Origin: Epiperipatus broadwayi
Lineage: Eukaryota > Onychophora > Udeonychophora > Euonychophora > Peripatidae
Length of the DNA: 64,000 nt
Reading direction: 5' to 3'
NCBI GenBank assembly: GCA_028023455.1
Contig: JAQFVV010006508.1
Span: forward strand, 517,501-581,500
Positions 53,822 to 64,000 of the stretch are shown here, piece after piece; positions within the stretch are counted from its first letter, which is position 1; every line of letters begins with the position of its first letter. Position numbers and translations under genes: made by a program. The notes under the pieces are model-generated. The model worked only from the letters and a program-made list of their open reading frames with translations. It made no database searches and had not been told where the DNA came from.

Positions 53822-53840
53822 CCGCGCCCTCTGATGGCGG
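53822..53840 (-). promoter_or_regulatory. CTCF-like motif in a small G+C-rich patch
   Basis: The minus strand reads CCATCAGAGGGCGC, matching the bilaterian CTCF core (CCASYAGRKGGCRS) at all but one position. A partial version (ACAGAGGGCGCC) is at 55408-55419. Motif match only. Confidence 0.25.
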
Positions 53841-53865
53841 CAGTAAGGTCCGCAAACCAGGACCT

Positions 53866-55188
53866 TAAATACTTTCCCTTGCAAAAATGAAAAATTCTAT
53901 TCTTGTTATCACCACTCGAATGGCTTGCTAACTCCACAAAAGATGGATCCTTGACTTCCAAGATTGCTACAGTAATGCCTTGAACACGTAAAAGAAGCCA
54001 GAACCTCTCTACATCTACCTTTCTGACTAAAGAACCTGAAAATAAACATAAGTATAAGTGCGCACTCTATGTGAACATTGCTTTTACCGAAATGTAACTA
54101 TTTTCTTTTTATTCTTCCCACGGTAAATTAATTCCCATTAAATCTCCACTCAATCTAATCATAAATATGTATTCCTAAACAATATAGCCTCATATTTAAT
54201 ATTTGCAGTGTTTTCTAAGATTTTGTAAAGTGTTTTGGAATCTTAGTTTTAAGATTACAAGTTGCTTTCAGTTTTGGTTTATTGGAGAGTGACAAGTGAG
54301 TTTTTTATTTTTATGTAAGACTTTTATAAATGCTTTTGTGGTCATGAATTTTAAATGCTTACCTGTAATTATTTAGCATTCAATAATTAATTTTTATACT
54401 CTACGTTTGCACTTTCGTAAACCTCCGAAAATCTTTTGGCTGGCGACTTTATCGTCTAATTTGCCGCAGGTGGAGATTTCATTTTTTTAATATCTCTAAA
54501 AGCGGAAATTAGAATTGTGTTTTTCTTTGTAAGTTTAAAAGTCATCAACAGGAAGATAAAATGTATCCTTTCTTAAATTACAGGTGAGCGATATTTTTAT
54601 TCTGCTAAAGTGTTTACAACTTTTAAGATTTTCATACTCATGTGCACTTTCCAATAGATTTATTTTGTATGCTTTAAATTTATCAGAGCGTATACTCAGA
54701 ATTTGTTTGTAATTCATTTTCTTTTCTTTAATTGCTGGGGCAGACATAACTGTTTTTCTAATTGTTTGCTTGTCTCCTATTGAGACCTTTTTGTATTAAT
54801 TTTAGACTAATTTTTGCCAATCGTTTGGCTGGGATTCACCAATTTTAATTGTTTTACTCCGTTTCAAGCATATTTTTCGGTTGTTCTTGAGGTGGATCAA
54901 TCACCATTTTTTTAAACGTAGTAATAGGTGCAGCTCATACCAATATAAGGGCATTCAAGGTCTGACCAAGTTTTAGTTCTCAAACAGCTCATCGACGCTG
55001 GATTCTTTGGTCTATTTCAGGGCATATGGTTTAAATATCTGAAAGTGAAAACCAATGTTTAGGTGAATCCTCAGCTGAATGAAATTTGCTTCCTCCCTTT
55101 TAAATTTGTTTCTTAGAAGATCAGTCAGTCTGTCATAGCTTTGCCTTTAGTATGTCTGGTACATGCATGAGTTAACCCCCATCTATAG
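53866..55188. repeat. 1.3 kb direct repeat, copy 2
   Basis: Homologous to 50233-51536 in the same orientation, 3.6 kb away. It lacks the TATA promoter present before copy 1 and instead follows a G+C-rich patch ending AACCAGGACCTTAAATAC. Confidence 0.8.
54535..54747 (-). CDS. Small conserved frame in the 1.3 kb repeat (copy 2, 70 codons), unidentified
   Basis: Reads MSAPAIKEKKMNYKQILSIR and ends TFYLPVDDF. Relative to copy 1 it lacks 12 bp in the middle and has 27 bp more near the end, both frame-preserving. No known domain. Confidence 0.25.
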   Translation of the reverse strand: MSAPAIKEKKMNYKQILSIRSDKFKAYKINLLESAHEYENLKSCKHFSRIKISLTCNLRKDTFYLPVDDF

Positions 55189-55356
55189 TGTCATAAACTT
55201 ATACTTAACCATTTATTTTCTCATAATAAAATTTATGAAATATGTTTAAACTTAATTTGGCTGACGTTTGTCTTTGTACTTGTTTGTCTCAATTGTCTAA
55301 ACAATTTAAGATCTTTTGTTTCTCCCAGAGTCTATTCAGCGCAAACCATCATCATC

Positions 55357-55430
55357 ATCTATTCTGATCACATTAAACAAATTTTCCAGACACATAGTGG
55401 TCTGGTGGCGCCCTCTGTTTCAGAATAGAT
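55357..55430. repeat. Nested hairpin
   Basis: Outer arms ATCTATTCTGA / TCAGAATAGAT (11 perfect pairs) enclose an inner CCAGAC / GTCTGG stem, with GGCGCCCTCTG between. It may be a foldback end or a structured RNA; nothing else ties it to a known family. Confidence 0.55.
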
Positions 55431-55659
55431 TGAGAATCCGGTGTAATATATGAAAGAAATATTCACCCTATTATAAAAATTAAATTATATAATTATGTTT
55501 GTATGTACTTTATTGCTATTAAGTATCATACCTTTTTTCAAAAGATAAAATAAAATATAAAGTAAACTTTGTGCTAACTTGAATCTACATAATTTTTCTA
55601 ACATAATAATATATCCAATAAATAAGTTTTTAATTATTTTGTTGCTCACGAAATCCAAA

Positions 55660-55877
55660 ATATAATTTATTTTTTACATTACATGGATGTACATTATCAT
55701 ATATAGGGTAGATGAGGTGCATTGTTGTAAAAAAAATTAAAGAAACATAATTTTTATATAAGTATGTTAAAAGTAAAAAATAAATATGAATTTAATGACT
55801 TCTTTTGTTTTATTGAATTTTGGAAGGTTATATAAATATAAATTTAGGTTTGATATTAAAAGTGTTAATATTCTTCA

Positions 55878-55880
<3 letters not shown>
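55660..55880 (+). pseudogene. PLE family 2 GIY-YIG fragment
   Basis: Nucleotide similarity to 18140-18340: ATCATATATAGG, then AAAAAAATTAAAGAAACATA, TTTTATATAAGTATGTTAAA, and GTTAATATTCTTCATGAA. Frames are all broken. It is cut off at a (TA)n run that borders LTR element 2. Confidence 0.65.

Positions 55881-55910
<30 letters not shown>
55881..55910. repeat. (TA)n between PLE fragment and LTR
   Basis: A 30-bp TA run ending in TTGTACCGG at the LTR edge. Confidence 0.9.
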
Positions 55911-55913
<3 letters not shown>

Positions 55914-57596
55914 ACCGGACGGTTCTGCCGAATGAAGTATACATACATGTATAGTTGTTTTGCTGGTTTCATACTTCTTCATAGTACATTTATAATCTTA
56001 TAAATGTTATGTGAACAAACTGGCATGTTCAAGCAAAATGGGAGATATTATTGATAGCTTTAACTATCAACAATGGCTCACCTTGGCTGCCAGATTCAAA
56101 CCCCTACTATCCAAACACATTATTTGTTTCGGAGTAAACTCCCGGTGCCAGCTATCTATTCAGAAGAATAAACAATATATTTGGTCAGTAGGCTCATAAT
56201 CCAGCACTCGAAATGATCCCAAAACTAGCTCAGTCTAATTTTAATCTGTAATACAATATAGAAGAAGAATTGATAAAAAGAATTGACTGACAAATAAAGT
56301 TTAATTTTAAAGACAATTTATTAACTAACATTTACTAATTTTAAACATTTTTATAAATCTAAATAACACACACATTTAAATTATCATACTATAATATATT
56401 TTATGAGAAGGCATCCATAATCTTTGACATTTAAATTGTCTAACATTCACAAACATGCACATCAATAGTTCATTTTATGCATGATTGTAATGTTCAAATT
56501 ACTTGTTTCTGTAGGCTTTACAAATTATAGTGGTGGCTACTACATATAACTGATAATAATAAAATGTTTTACCTAGTATTTTTGGAACGTGGACATAGAA
56601 CTTTATTTTCTTTTATTGATGCTTTAGGTGAGGATATTTCCAGCCAGCTGGGACGGTTTCTTGAGGAGTTTGGTTATTCTTCACGATAATTATTTCTGGA
56701 GACAGTTGAATATTGATGGAGGATTTCTGAGCTGTTAAGTAGATATTATTTCATGGGCAAATTTTTCTGATCTTATTGCATTAAGGGCTGAAATAAGAGC
56801 ATATATTTCCTAAAGCTGCTCAACAATGCATTTCTGTTTCTGGATACATAATTTAAACAAGACTGACACTGAAAAGTAGGCTGAAACTGCAAACTCAAAA
56901 ACTGCCTGTCCGATAAAAATCTAGCTGTTTATATATGCAAATTGTTTTTCATGTTTATATTCTCTGGCAATAGGTTCAATAAGTATTGTCAAAATTACTT
57001 TAGTAATTAATCCTATAACAACATGTTTTAATTGATTGTTTAATTAGTACTAGCTATTTCACAATGTGTTGTTTTCATATCTTTAAATAGTAGTCCACCA
57101 CTGTGTTGTTAAATATATTTCATTTCAATATTTAAATTTCATGTTTTTTTCAATATAATTTTAACACACATTTATTATATATCTTTTTAACAAGCTTACA
57201 TTTATTTACATTCACACACACATATATATTTTCCTATTCTAAAATCAAAAATAATTTCAAGATTATTTTTCTTCTTTAATTTAAATGAAGAGATTTATTA
57301 ATTTTTAAAATCTTTTAAATTGTATTTCATCTAATAATAATAAACTCTTTACTTCCTTTTTATAAAACCTTTAGTTTAAATTTTTTAACCAAGACTCCCC
57401 TCCCCTCTTTTAAGGATTCAATTTTAACTTTTATTTCAAAACTAATGATACAAAAACTATTTGACTTCTCTCTTTTTGAAAACAAACTATAATAAACTTT
57501 TCAACATTTAATTATGTTTTTCTTTTATGAAAGATTGTTTTAATATTTTTTTTTAGATAAATTAGTTTGTGACAATTTCAATATTGGTATATTGCA
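55911..57596 (-). repeat. 3' LTR of LTR element 2 (left copy)
   Basis: On the minus strand it begins TGCAATATACCAATATTG and ends CCGGTACA. 1686 bp, close to the length of the LTRs of element 1. Confidence 0.75.
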
Positions 57597-57757
57597 CCCC
57601 CCTTCATTTGAGAGTAAAATGTGTCATTTTTGACCATTTTATCTCTGAGACTTTCATTATTAATTCTAATTATTATTATTATTATTATTATTCTAAGTTT
57701 GCTTTTTAATATCTTTCACTTTTACAAACTAAGGGCAATTATGCTTAACTTTTTTCT

Positions 57758-58024
57758 ATGCTGAAAACATTACTTACAATGTTCACAGTCCTTGATAGTG
57801 ACCACCGCCCAACTAATTTTGTGGCACAGGGATCTTTTGGTAATGAGGTGGAGGCAGATTTACTGACTTATACTGACTTATACACTATTAAAAATGAAGC
57901 TGCCGATTCTCTTGATCAGACTTTGACTAAGAAAAGGTCACTGCATATGGCAGAAATTATCAACTATCCATTTCCGACTAACGCTTTGGAAAACCAGATA
58001 CAAGATATGGGGATTCTCCCCTGA
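57758..58024 (+). other. G+C-richer 88-codon frame inside LTR element 2, unidentified
   Basis: The plus-strand frame includes LDSDHRPTNFVAQGSFGNEV and ADSLDQTLTKKRSLHMAEII. Composition is clearly less A+T-rich than its surroundings and the block extends to about 58140 with stops (PSSHFKKGMIPANLSWVLK). Its strand is opposite to the element. It could be captured host coding sequence or relic coding sequence. I do not recognise it. Confidence 0.3.
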
Positions 58025-59416
58025 AGAAGTGACTTGAGGCTCATGCTGGATTTGCCCAGTTCACATTTTAAAAAAGGGATGATCCCTGCCAATCTGTCAT
58101 GGGTACTAAAATGTATCCAGACGACAGCTTTTAAATTTAATCCTTATCTAACTTATTTCAATACTACCCTCATTCTTTTTAGTTTCAAACCCTTATACAC
58201 TCTTAATATAACTTAGATTGACTTTATATTTATATTATTTTAACCTTTCAATATTATTTTTTAAATACGTATGAACATTACTTTAACATATTTATTTCAT
58301 CTTACATATTATTCTAAACCTATAAGAAAATTTTCCATATATTTTTATTTTGCAATATTATTTTTTTCTTAAACTATTACTTTAACTTCCTCCTTTTAAT
58401 GTGTGTGTATTCAGAAAAAAACTATTTTACTTTATTACAATTCATTCATTATTATTTTACTAGAGATTTTTTTTTTTATCTTGATTATTTTAAACAATTT
58501 ATTTTCATCCTTTTCTTAACTTACGGTATTCAAAACAAACTTTTATTTTAATATGCGTGTACTCAGAAAACTATTTTACTTTCTTATGATTCAATATTAT
58601 AACATTTAAAACAGCATTACACTGTTGCACATGCACTTTGAAGATTTTAACTATAAATGAATGAATACTAATACTCAACCACATGAATAAAGTCTTTGGA
58701 AAAGATAGAATGACCATCTATCTTTTCGAACCCAAATACTTTTGTATGGGCGAATCTTAAGTGTTTGAAAGTGAAAGCATGAATATATTAAATAATCACT
58801 TTAAATTACTATTACTTGCTTGAATGAAAGACGCTAATGAAATTTACTAGAATTTACGATACGTCATTCTTCTTATTTGATATTAAATGTATGTAAATGT
58901 CTATTTGAATAACTTTATTTTATTCTAAAAATTCCTTTATCTTTTTATTTATTTAATCCTACAGGCTTTACTTTTAAAACCTTAATTTGACCCATTTATT
59001 TATGAAAATTTTTCTTTATTAATTTGTGTGTGGATAGGTGCAAAAATATTTTATTCTATGAAGCTTCCATTATTATTATTGCTTAAACAAATCCTGATTT
59101 TAACTTTCCTTTTAATTTATCATTATTCATTCATTTTTAATTTTATTATTTTAGTTTTAAATAGAAGTTTCAGATTTAAACTTCTCAAATTATTGACATT
59201 AGAATAATCATATTCATGCTCATTGTCCATTTCCGATCCTTTCTGTTTATTTCCATTACTATTCCGCCCATTTACTATCTTTTAAATATGTCCAGTGGTT
59301 CCTTCTTTTTTCTAGTAACTTTATAATATAAACTATACTCCATATTCTCACTTCTATCTCTCGATTAAAATCTATTTTATCTCTTTCTTTTTCCATTTTA
59401 TTTTTGACCTTGTACA

Positions 59417-59920
59417 TTAGAAAACTTTAAGCTTCACTGACCTCTGTATGTTTCTTAACTGTGAATATTTTTTCTTACGCTTTCTCTTTGTTTTAAATCT
59501 CCATTTAAAACAAATGCGAGCTTTTACTTCAACCTTTTTATCTTTTTGTAAAAACTTTTCAACGCTACATTCTAACTTGAACTTATGTCTCTCTTCTATT
59601 TCTTGATCTCTATTTCTTTCTACTTTCTTTGTAGCAACGCTATCTGATACTAATTTAATTTCTATTTCCAAACTACTATATTTACCACTATCTGACTGTA
59701 CTATCTCTTTCATGACCTCCACTTCTTTATTTTCTTTGACAAAATCTATTTCTACAATCTTTTGATTTTTCTCTACCTTTCCTACAATTTCACATATTAT
59801 TCCTCTTATTTCCACAATGAATTCTTGGTGACTTTGCATGAATTCTTGGCACATTTCTTCCATCATATTTATCATCATTTTCATCATCTGTGTCTCAGAC
59901 ATTTCTTTCTCTTTTTCCAT
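59417..59920 (-). CDS. gag-like coiled-coil protein of LTR element 2, 167 codons
   Basis: Starts MEKEKEMSETQMMKMMINMM at 59920, about 350 bp inside the 5' LTR, where gag is expected. The N-terminal half is Met/Glu-rich and coiled-coil-like (MCQEFMQSHQEFIVEIRG), similar in style to the N-terminal region of the other element's gag (QQFMKEYMDSQERNMEEWW). The C-terminal part is basic (KWRFKTKRKRKKKYSQ). There is no capsid WW motif or zinc knuckle, so it is a truncated gag or gag-like protein; function is inferred from position only. Confidence 0.5.
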   Translation of the reverse strand: MEKEKEMSETQMMKMMINMMEEMCQEFMQSHQEFIVEIRGIICEIVGKVEKNQKIVEIDFVKENKEVEVMKEIVQSDSGKYSSLEIEIKLVSDSVATKKVERNRDQEIEERHKFKLECSVEKFLQKDKKVEVKARICFKWRFKTKRKRKKKYSQLRNIQRSVKLKVF

Positions 59921-60267
59921 TTTTAAAATAATATTTTATTTCATGAAATTTAATATATGGCTTATTTATTTATTTTCTTACTAAGATGGAAATATACGCT
60001 AACTCCACCCCTTTGTCCATTTTCTCTAGTCGATCCTAACACTTTAGCTCCACCCAAAACACCCAACTGTCTTTGATGTAGCATAATAATTTATTTTAAC
60101 TAACATAAATAGCATAAATATCTCTTTATTTAAAGAGAAAAAAGGTTTCGGTCAATTCTTTTTTCTTTTTTTTTTTAAATTAATACTACTTTACGTACGT
60201 AATTTAGATTTCAATCTTTAAACAAGATACAAACTATTTAATTAACTGTCATTTATGATGGGTTTGT

Positions 60268-60285
60268 CCCCCACATTAAGTGCCA
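60268..60285 (-). other. Primer-binding site, decayed lysine-tRNA type
   Basis: The minus strand reads TGGCACTTAATGTGGGGG two bases after the LTR end. Against the lysine-tRNA(1,2) site TGGCGCCCAACGTGGGGC it matches 13 of 18; four of the five differences are transitions. Confidence 0.55.
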
Positions 60286-60287
60286 TT

Positions 60288-61965
60288 TGTACCGGACTGT
60301 TCTGCCAAATGAAGTATACTTACACGTATAGATGTTTTGCTGGTTTCATACTTCTTCATAGTACATTTGTAATCTTATAAATGTTACATTAACAAACCAG
60401 CACGTTCGAGCAAAATGGGAAATATTATTGATAGCTTTAACTATCAACAATGGCCCACTTTGCCAGCTAAATTCAAACCCCTACTATCCAAACACTTTAT
60501 TTGGTTCGGAGTAAACTCCTGGTGCCATCTATCTATTGAGAAGAATAAACAACATATTTGGTCAATAGGCTCATAATACAGTGCTTGAAACAATTCCAAA
60601 ACTAGCTCAGTCTAATTTTAATCAGTAATACAATATAGAAAAAGAATTGATAAAAAGAATTGACCGACAAATAAAGTTTAATTTTAAAGACAATTTATTA
60701 ACTAACATTCACTAATTTTAAACATTTTTATAAATCTAAATAATACACCCATTTTAAATTAACATTCTATAATATATTTTATGAGAAGACATTCATAATC
60801 TTTGACATTTAAATTGTCTAACATTCACAAACATGCACATCAATATTTCATTTTATGCATGCTTATAAAGTTCAAATTACTTGTCTCTGTAGGATTTATG
60901 AATTACAGTGGTGGCTACTACATATAACTGTGAATAATAAAATGTTTTACCTAGGATTTTTGGAACATGGATGTAGAACTTCATTTTCTTTAATTGATGC
61001 TTTAGGTGAGGATATTTCCAGACAGCTGGGATGTTTTCTTGAGGAGTTTGGTTATTCATCATGATTATTATTTCTGGAGACAGTTGAATATTGACAGATG
61101 ATTTCTGAGCTGTTAAGTAGACATTATTTCACAGGCAGGTCTTGCTGATCTTATTTTACTAAGGGCTGAAATAAGAGCGTATATTTCCTAAAGCTGCTCC
61201 ACAATGCATTTCTGTTTCTGGATACATAATTTAAACAAGACTTACACTGAAAATTAGGCTGAAACTGCAAACTCAAAAACTGCCCATCCAATAAAAATCT
61301 AGCTATTTATATATGCAGATTGCTTTTTGTTTTTATATGCTCCGGCAATAGGTTCAATAGGTTTTGTCGAAATTCCTTTAGTAATTAATCCTATAATGTG
61401 TTTTGATTGTTTGTTTAATTAGTAGTAGTTATTTCACAATGTATTGTTTTCATATCTTTAATTAGTAGTCCACCACTGTGTTGTTAAATATATTTCATTT
61501 CAATATTTAAATTTCATGGTTTTTTCAATATAATTTTAAGACACATTTATTATATATCTTTTTAACAACCTTACATTTATTTACATTCACACGCACATAT
61601 ATATTTTCCTATTCTAAAATCAAAAATAATTTTAAGATTATTTTTCTTCTTTAATTTAAATGAAGAGATTTATATATATTTTTAAACCTTTTAAACTGTA
61701 TTTCATCTAATAATAATAAACTCTTTACTTCCTTTTTATAAAACCTTTAGTTTAACTTTTCTAACCAAGACTCCCCTCCCCTCTTTTAAGGAATCAGTTT
61801 TAACTTTTATTTCAAAACTAATGATAAAATACTATTTCACTCTTTTCTTTTTGAAAACAAACTGTAATACACTCTTCAACATTTAATTGCGTTTTTCTTT
61901 TACGAAAGATTATATTAATAAGTTTTTTTTAGATAAATTAGTATGTGCCATTTTCAATATTGGTA
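60288..61965 (-). repeat. 5' LTR of LTR element 2 (right copy)
   Basis: Homologous to 55911-57596 over its whole length. It ends CCGGTACA on the minus strand next to the primer site. Its outer tip is fused to a long TA run. Confidence 0.75.
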
Positions 61966-62074
<109 letters not shown>

Positions 62075-62089
62075 GCAAGGGTTTTGAAA

Positions 62090-62885
62090 TGACATATTCA
62101 TGCTCCTTATAGTTATCTAATCCATGTTATACAAACAATATACATTACCACATACATGAGAAAAAGAATAACTGATCTCCATATACATATTTTATGCTAA
62201 AAAAGCATTCATCAATTGGTCCAGATACTATCTCCTACACATGTATACAATCAGGGCTCAGTTTTCATTAAGTTATCAAATTTTTAAACTTTTAAGAACA
62301 AACTTCAATCTTTTCCATTCTCCTAATCTTCAGCAGTATCAGTTGTATGAGATGGATTGGGTGACTATAACAAATACAAAAATCTTAGTTCAAGATCTTT
62401 ATAATGACATTTAGTATAGACAATGTTCATGTATTTAAATATTGCATATACTGTCCACATTCTGCACATTCCTCTTTTATCTAAGTGCATGTACATATTA
62501 ATGTCCTGTGCATGATGGGGTCAGATTGACTTAAGATCAACATGGGTATACCAATAATATTGGCATCAACAGAGGCTTTGAAAATTCCATCCTCATATAT
62601 TTATTAACATGGTATGCTGAAGAGTAGGACAGTGGAGAAGATTGAAGCTTGTATAATAAACTTTGAAGATTTGTTATCTTAATAATAATTAAGCAATGGT
62701 TGTAAATTTTTGTGGGAAATTGTGATCGAGACCAACTTATCATTGCTTTTTCAGTACAAAATTCATAAAGTGAAAATCATTTATCTTTTTCACATGTATT
62801 TGGTCATCTGTACCAATTGTACAAGTTAGAATGGATAGATGTAGGGAGCTTGAAAATCTGAGTTTGAGATCTCTCCAGTTACATT
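62090..62885. mobile_element. Second copy of the TIR-bearing dispersed repeat
   Basis: Collinear with 15130-16012: ACCACATACATGAG against ACCACACACATGTC, CTGATCTCC against ATGATCTCC, CTTAAGATCAACATGG against CTTAAGTTCAACATGG, GAAGATTTGTTATCTTAAT in both, and the terminal GGGAGCTTGAAAATCTGAGT. More diverged than the other copy and without the internal microsatellite. Confidence 0.6.
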
Positions 62886-64000
62886 TAGTATATATAATGC
62901 ATGTATATAACCTACGCTCACAAGACTGCTCATATACATTATATGAGTAAATGCCCAGGGTGCCAGTTCTATTAATGAATACAACAATTGAACAACATAT
63001 CTGATATAAAATCATCACTGAGACGCTTTACCTATGTCTACATTCAGCTCACCTCAGCTCAGTAGGAGGTTATAGGAAGTTCATAAAATATATAATTATA
63101 AATAAATGAAAGAAGAAATATTATAAAACATTAAATAAAATATAAATCCAATTGTTAATTTACTGCATGATAAAGAATAACAATGTTTATTTGTAATACT
63201 ATTAAAATATTCTTTCAACTTCATTTCTTCCATCATCCAAGTATAACATATATCAGCTTGATATAATTATATCACTAAACAATTCTATGACTTGGCATAT
63301 CATCATCTAAACAGCTACCCTAATGCTGATAAAGGAATATGCAATAAGATCTCAGGGAATTTAAAAAGAAAACACAGTTGAATTAAATAAAATACATTGG
63401 CCCAGAATTTAAAATTCTAACTTATAATAAAATGTAGTGAGATAACTTGATTAAATGTTTTACTGTGTTTAGCAATTAGATAATGACAGAAATAGGGTTT
63501 ATTTTAATCTCACATCATCATCTATCCAATACATTAACTAAGCAACCTTTCTTATACGTTTATCAAGTGTCAATGTTTCTTATAATGTTTGGATTGAGGA
63601 AACAATATTATCAGATACCAGCACATTTAATATCATAGCTACAAAACAATATATTTTATAATAGATGTGTGAAATGTGGAGATGTGGAAATTAGTAAACG
63701 AATGTATACAAGAATAACTCAAGACAGTTTTTTTTTTTTTTTAAATAACTAAACAAATCATTTATTACACTGAAAATTTTATTTACCATAATTATTTTAC
63801 ACTAAGACCACTTGTCTTAATAATTTAATTCTCAAATAAATCTTTGGACATCAGTTTGGGATTATCCCTATTATATTACACTATTTATTATCCATACCTT
63901 TTGAAAGTAAAATTAACAAACAAAACATGAATATTCTGACTTTGAATACCTGTTTTGCTTGAGCGTTTCATCTAAATAACATTAACTAACAAATATATCA
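62886..64000. other. A+T-rich, no recognisable feature
   Basis: No gene, RNA or clear repeat to the window edge; a T run at 63729-63742 only. Confidence 0.5.

Larger units (their letters stand above)
55911..61965 (-). mobile_element. LTR retrotransposon 2 (minus strand), no recognisable pol
   Basis: Direct repeats 55911-57596 and 60288-61965 flank a 2.7 kb interior. Orientation is minus: a lysine-tRNA-like primer site lies just inside the right LTR, a purine tract (GAAGGGGGG on the minus strand, about 57598-57608) just inside the left one, and the only gag-like frame is on the minus strand near the right LTR. No RT, protease or integrase motif is visible. TA runs abut both outer ends, as in LTR element 1. 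Confidence 0.75.

Noticed and set aside
56011-56199. Plus-strand frames conserved between both LTRs of element 2 (also 60855-61064, ending LEEFGYSS)
   Set aside because: The LTRs were identical at insertion and have few indels, so shared frames are expected without selection; they are antisense to the element.

Overview
The window is A+T-rich animal-type DNA, packed with decayed and recent transposable elements and with no conserved single-copy gene that I can name. Eukaryotic origin is supported by Penelope-like retroelements (PLEs), a LINE remnant, LTR elements with tRNA primer-binding sites, tRNA-derived repeats, long (TA)n, (AAT)n and (CTAT)n microsatellites, canonical GT/AG splice-site pairs, and a TATA+initiator promoter. 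PLE abundance and high A+T suggest an invertebrate; I cannot fix the phylum from sequence alone.

Layout. 1-3925: two near-identical PLE copies head to head; the right one keeps an unbroken reverse transcriptase plus GIY-YIG endonuclease frame. 3926-4617: repeats carrying hammerhead-ribozyme cores, one pair as a long palindrome and one tandem monomer of about 400 bp. 4620-13440: mostly featureless, with three candidate exons (5.3-7.1 kb) and microsatellites. 13.4-21.2 kb: an older ribozyme-unit relic, PLE fragments, a second head-to-head PLE pair from another family (16.05-18.6 kb), and a third PLE with an in-frame AAT expansion. 22.55 kb: a tRNA-derived repeat. 26.2-27.8 kb: a decayed LINE. 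28-32 kb: nothing firm.

32.4-32.9 kb: inverted PLE 3' tails. 32.95-37.1 kb: two direct copies of an unidentified 2.08 kb unit. 37.14-44.2 kb: an LTR element with broken gag and no recognisable pol. 45.34-47.45 kb: a non-autonomous DNA transposon with 45-bp terminal inverted repeats and internal degenerate tandem repeats. 50.1-55.2 kb: a 1.3 kb segment present twice, the first copy preceded by a strong core promoter and followed by a 325-bp TA-flanked MITE. 55.9-62.0 kb: a minus-strand LTR element, also without recognisable pol. 62.1-62.9 kb: a second copy of a repeat seen at 15.1 kb.

How the parts relate. The PLE enzyme is the only plausible active machinery visible. The ribozyme units sit immediately after its tail and have the size and layout of metazoan retrozymes, small ribozyme-bearing repeats proposed to move with PLE help. 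The two LTR elements and the TIR element appear to depend on enzymes encoded elsewhere. Many element boundaries coincide with (TA)n runs, and several (TA)n runs are flanked by perfect short inverted arms, so TA tracts seem to be recurrent insertion or rearrangement points.
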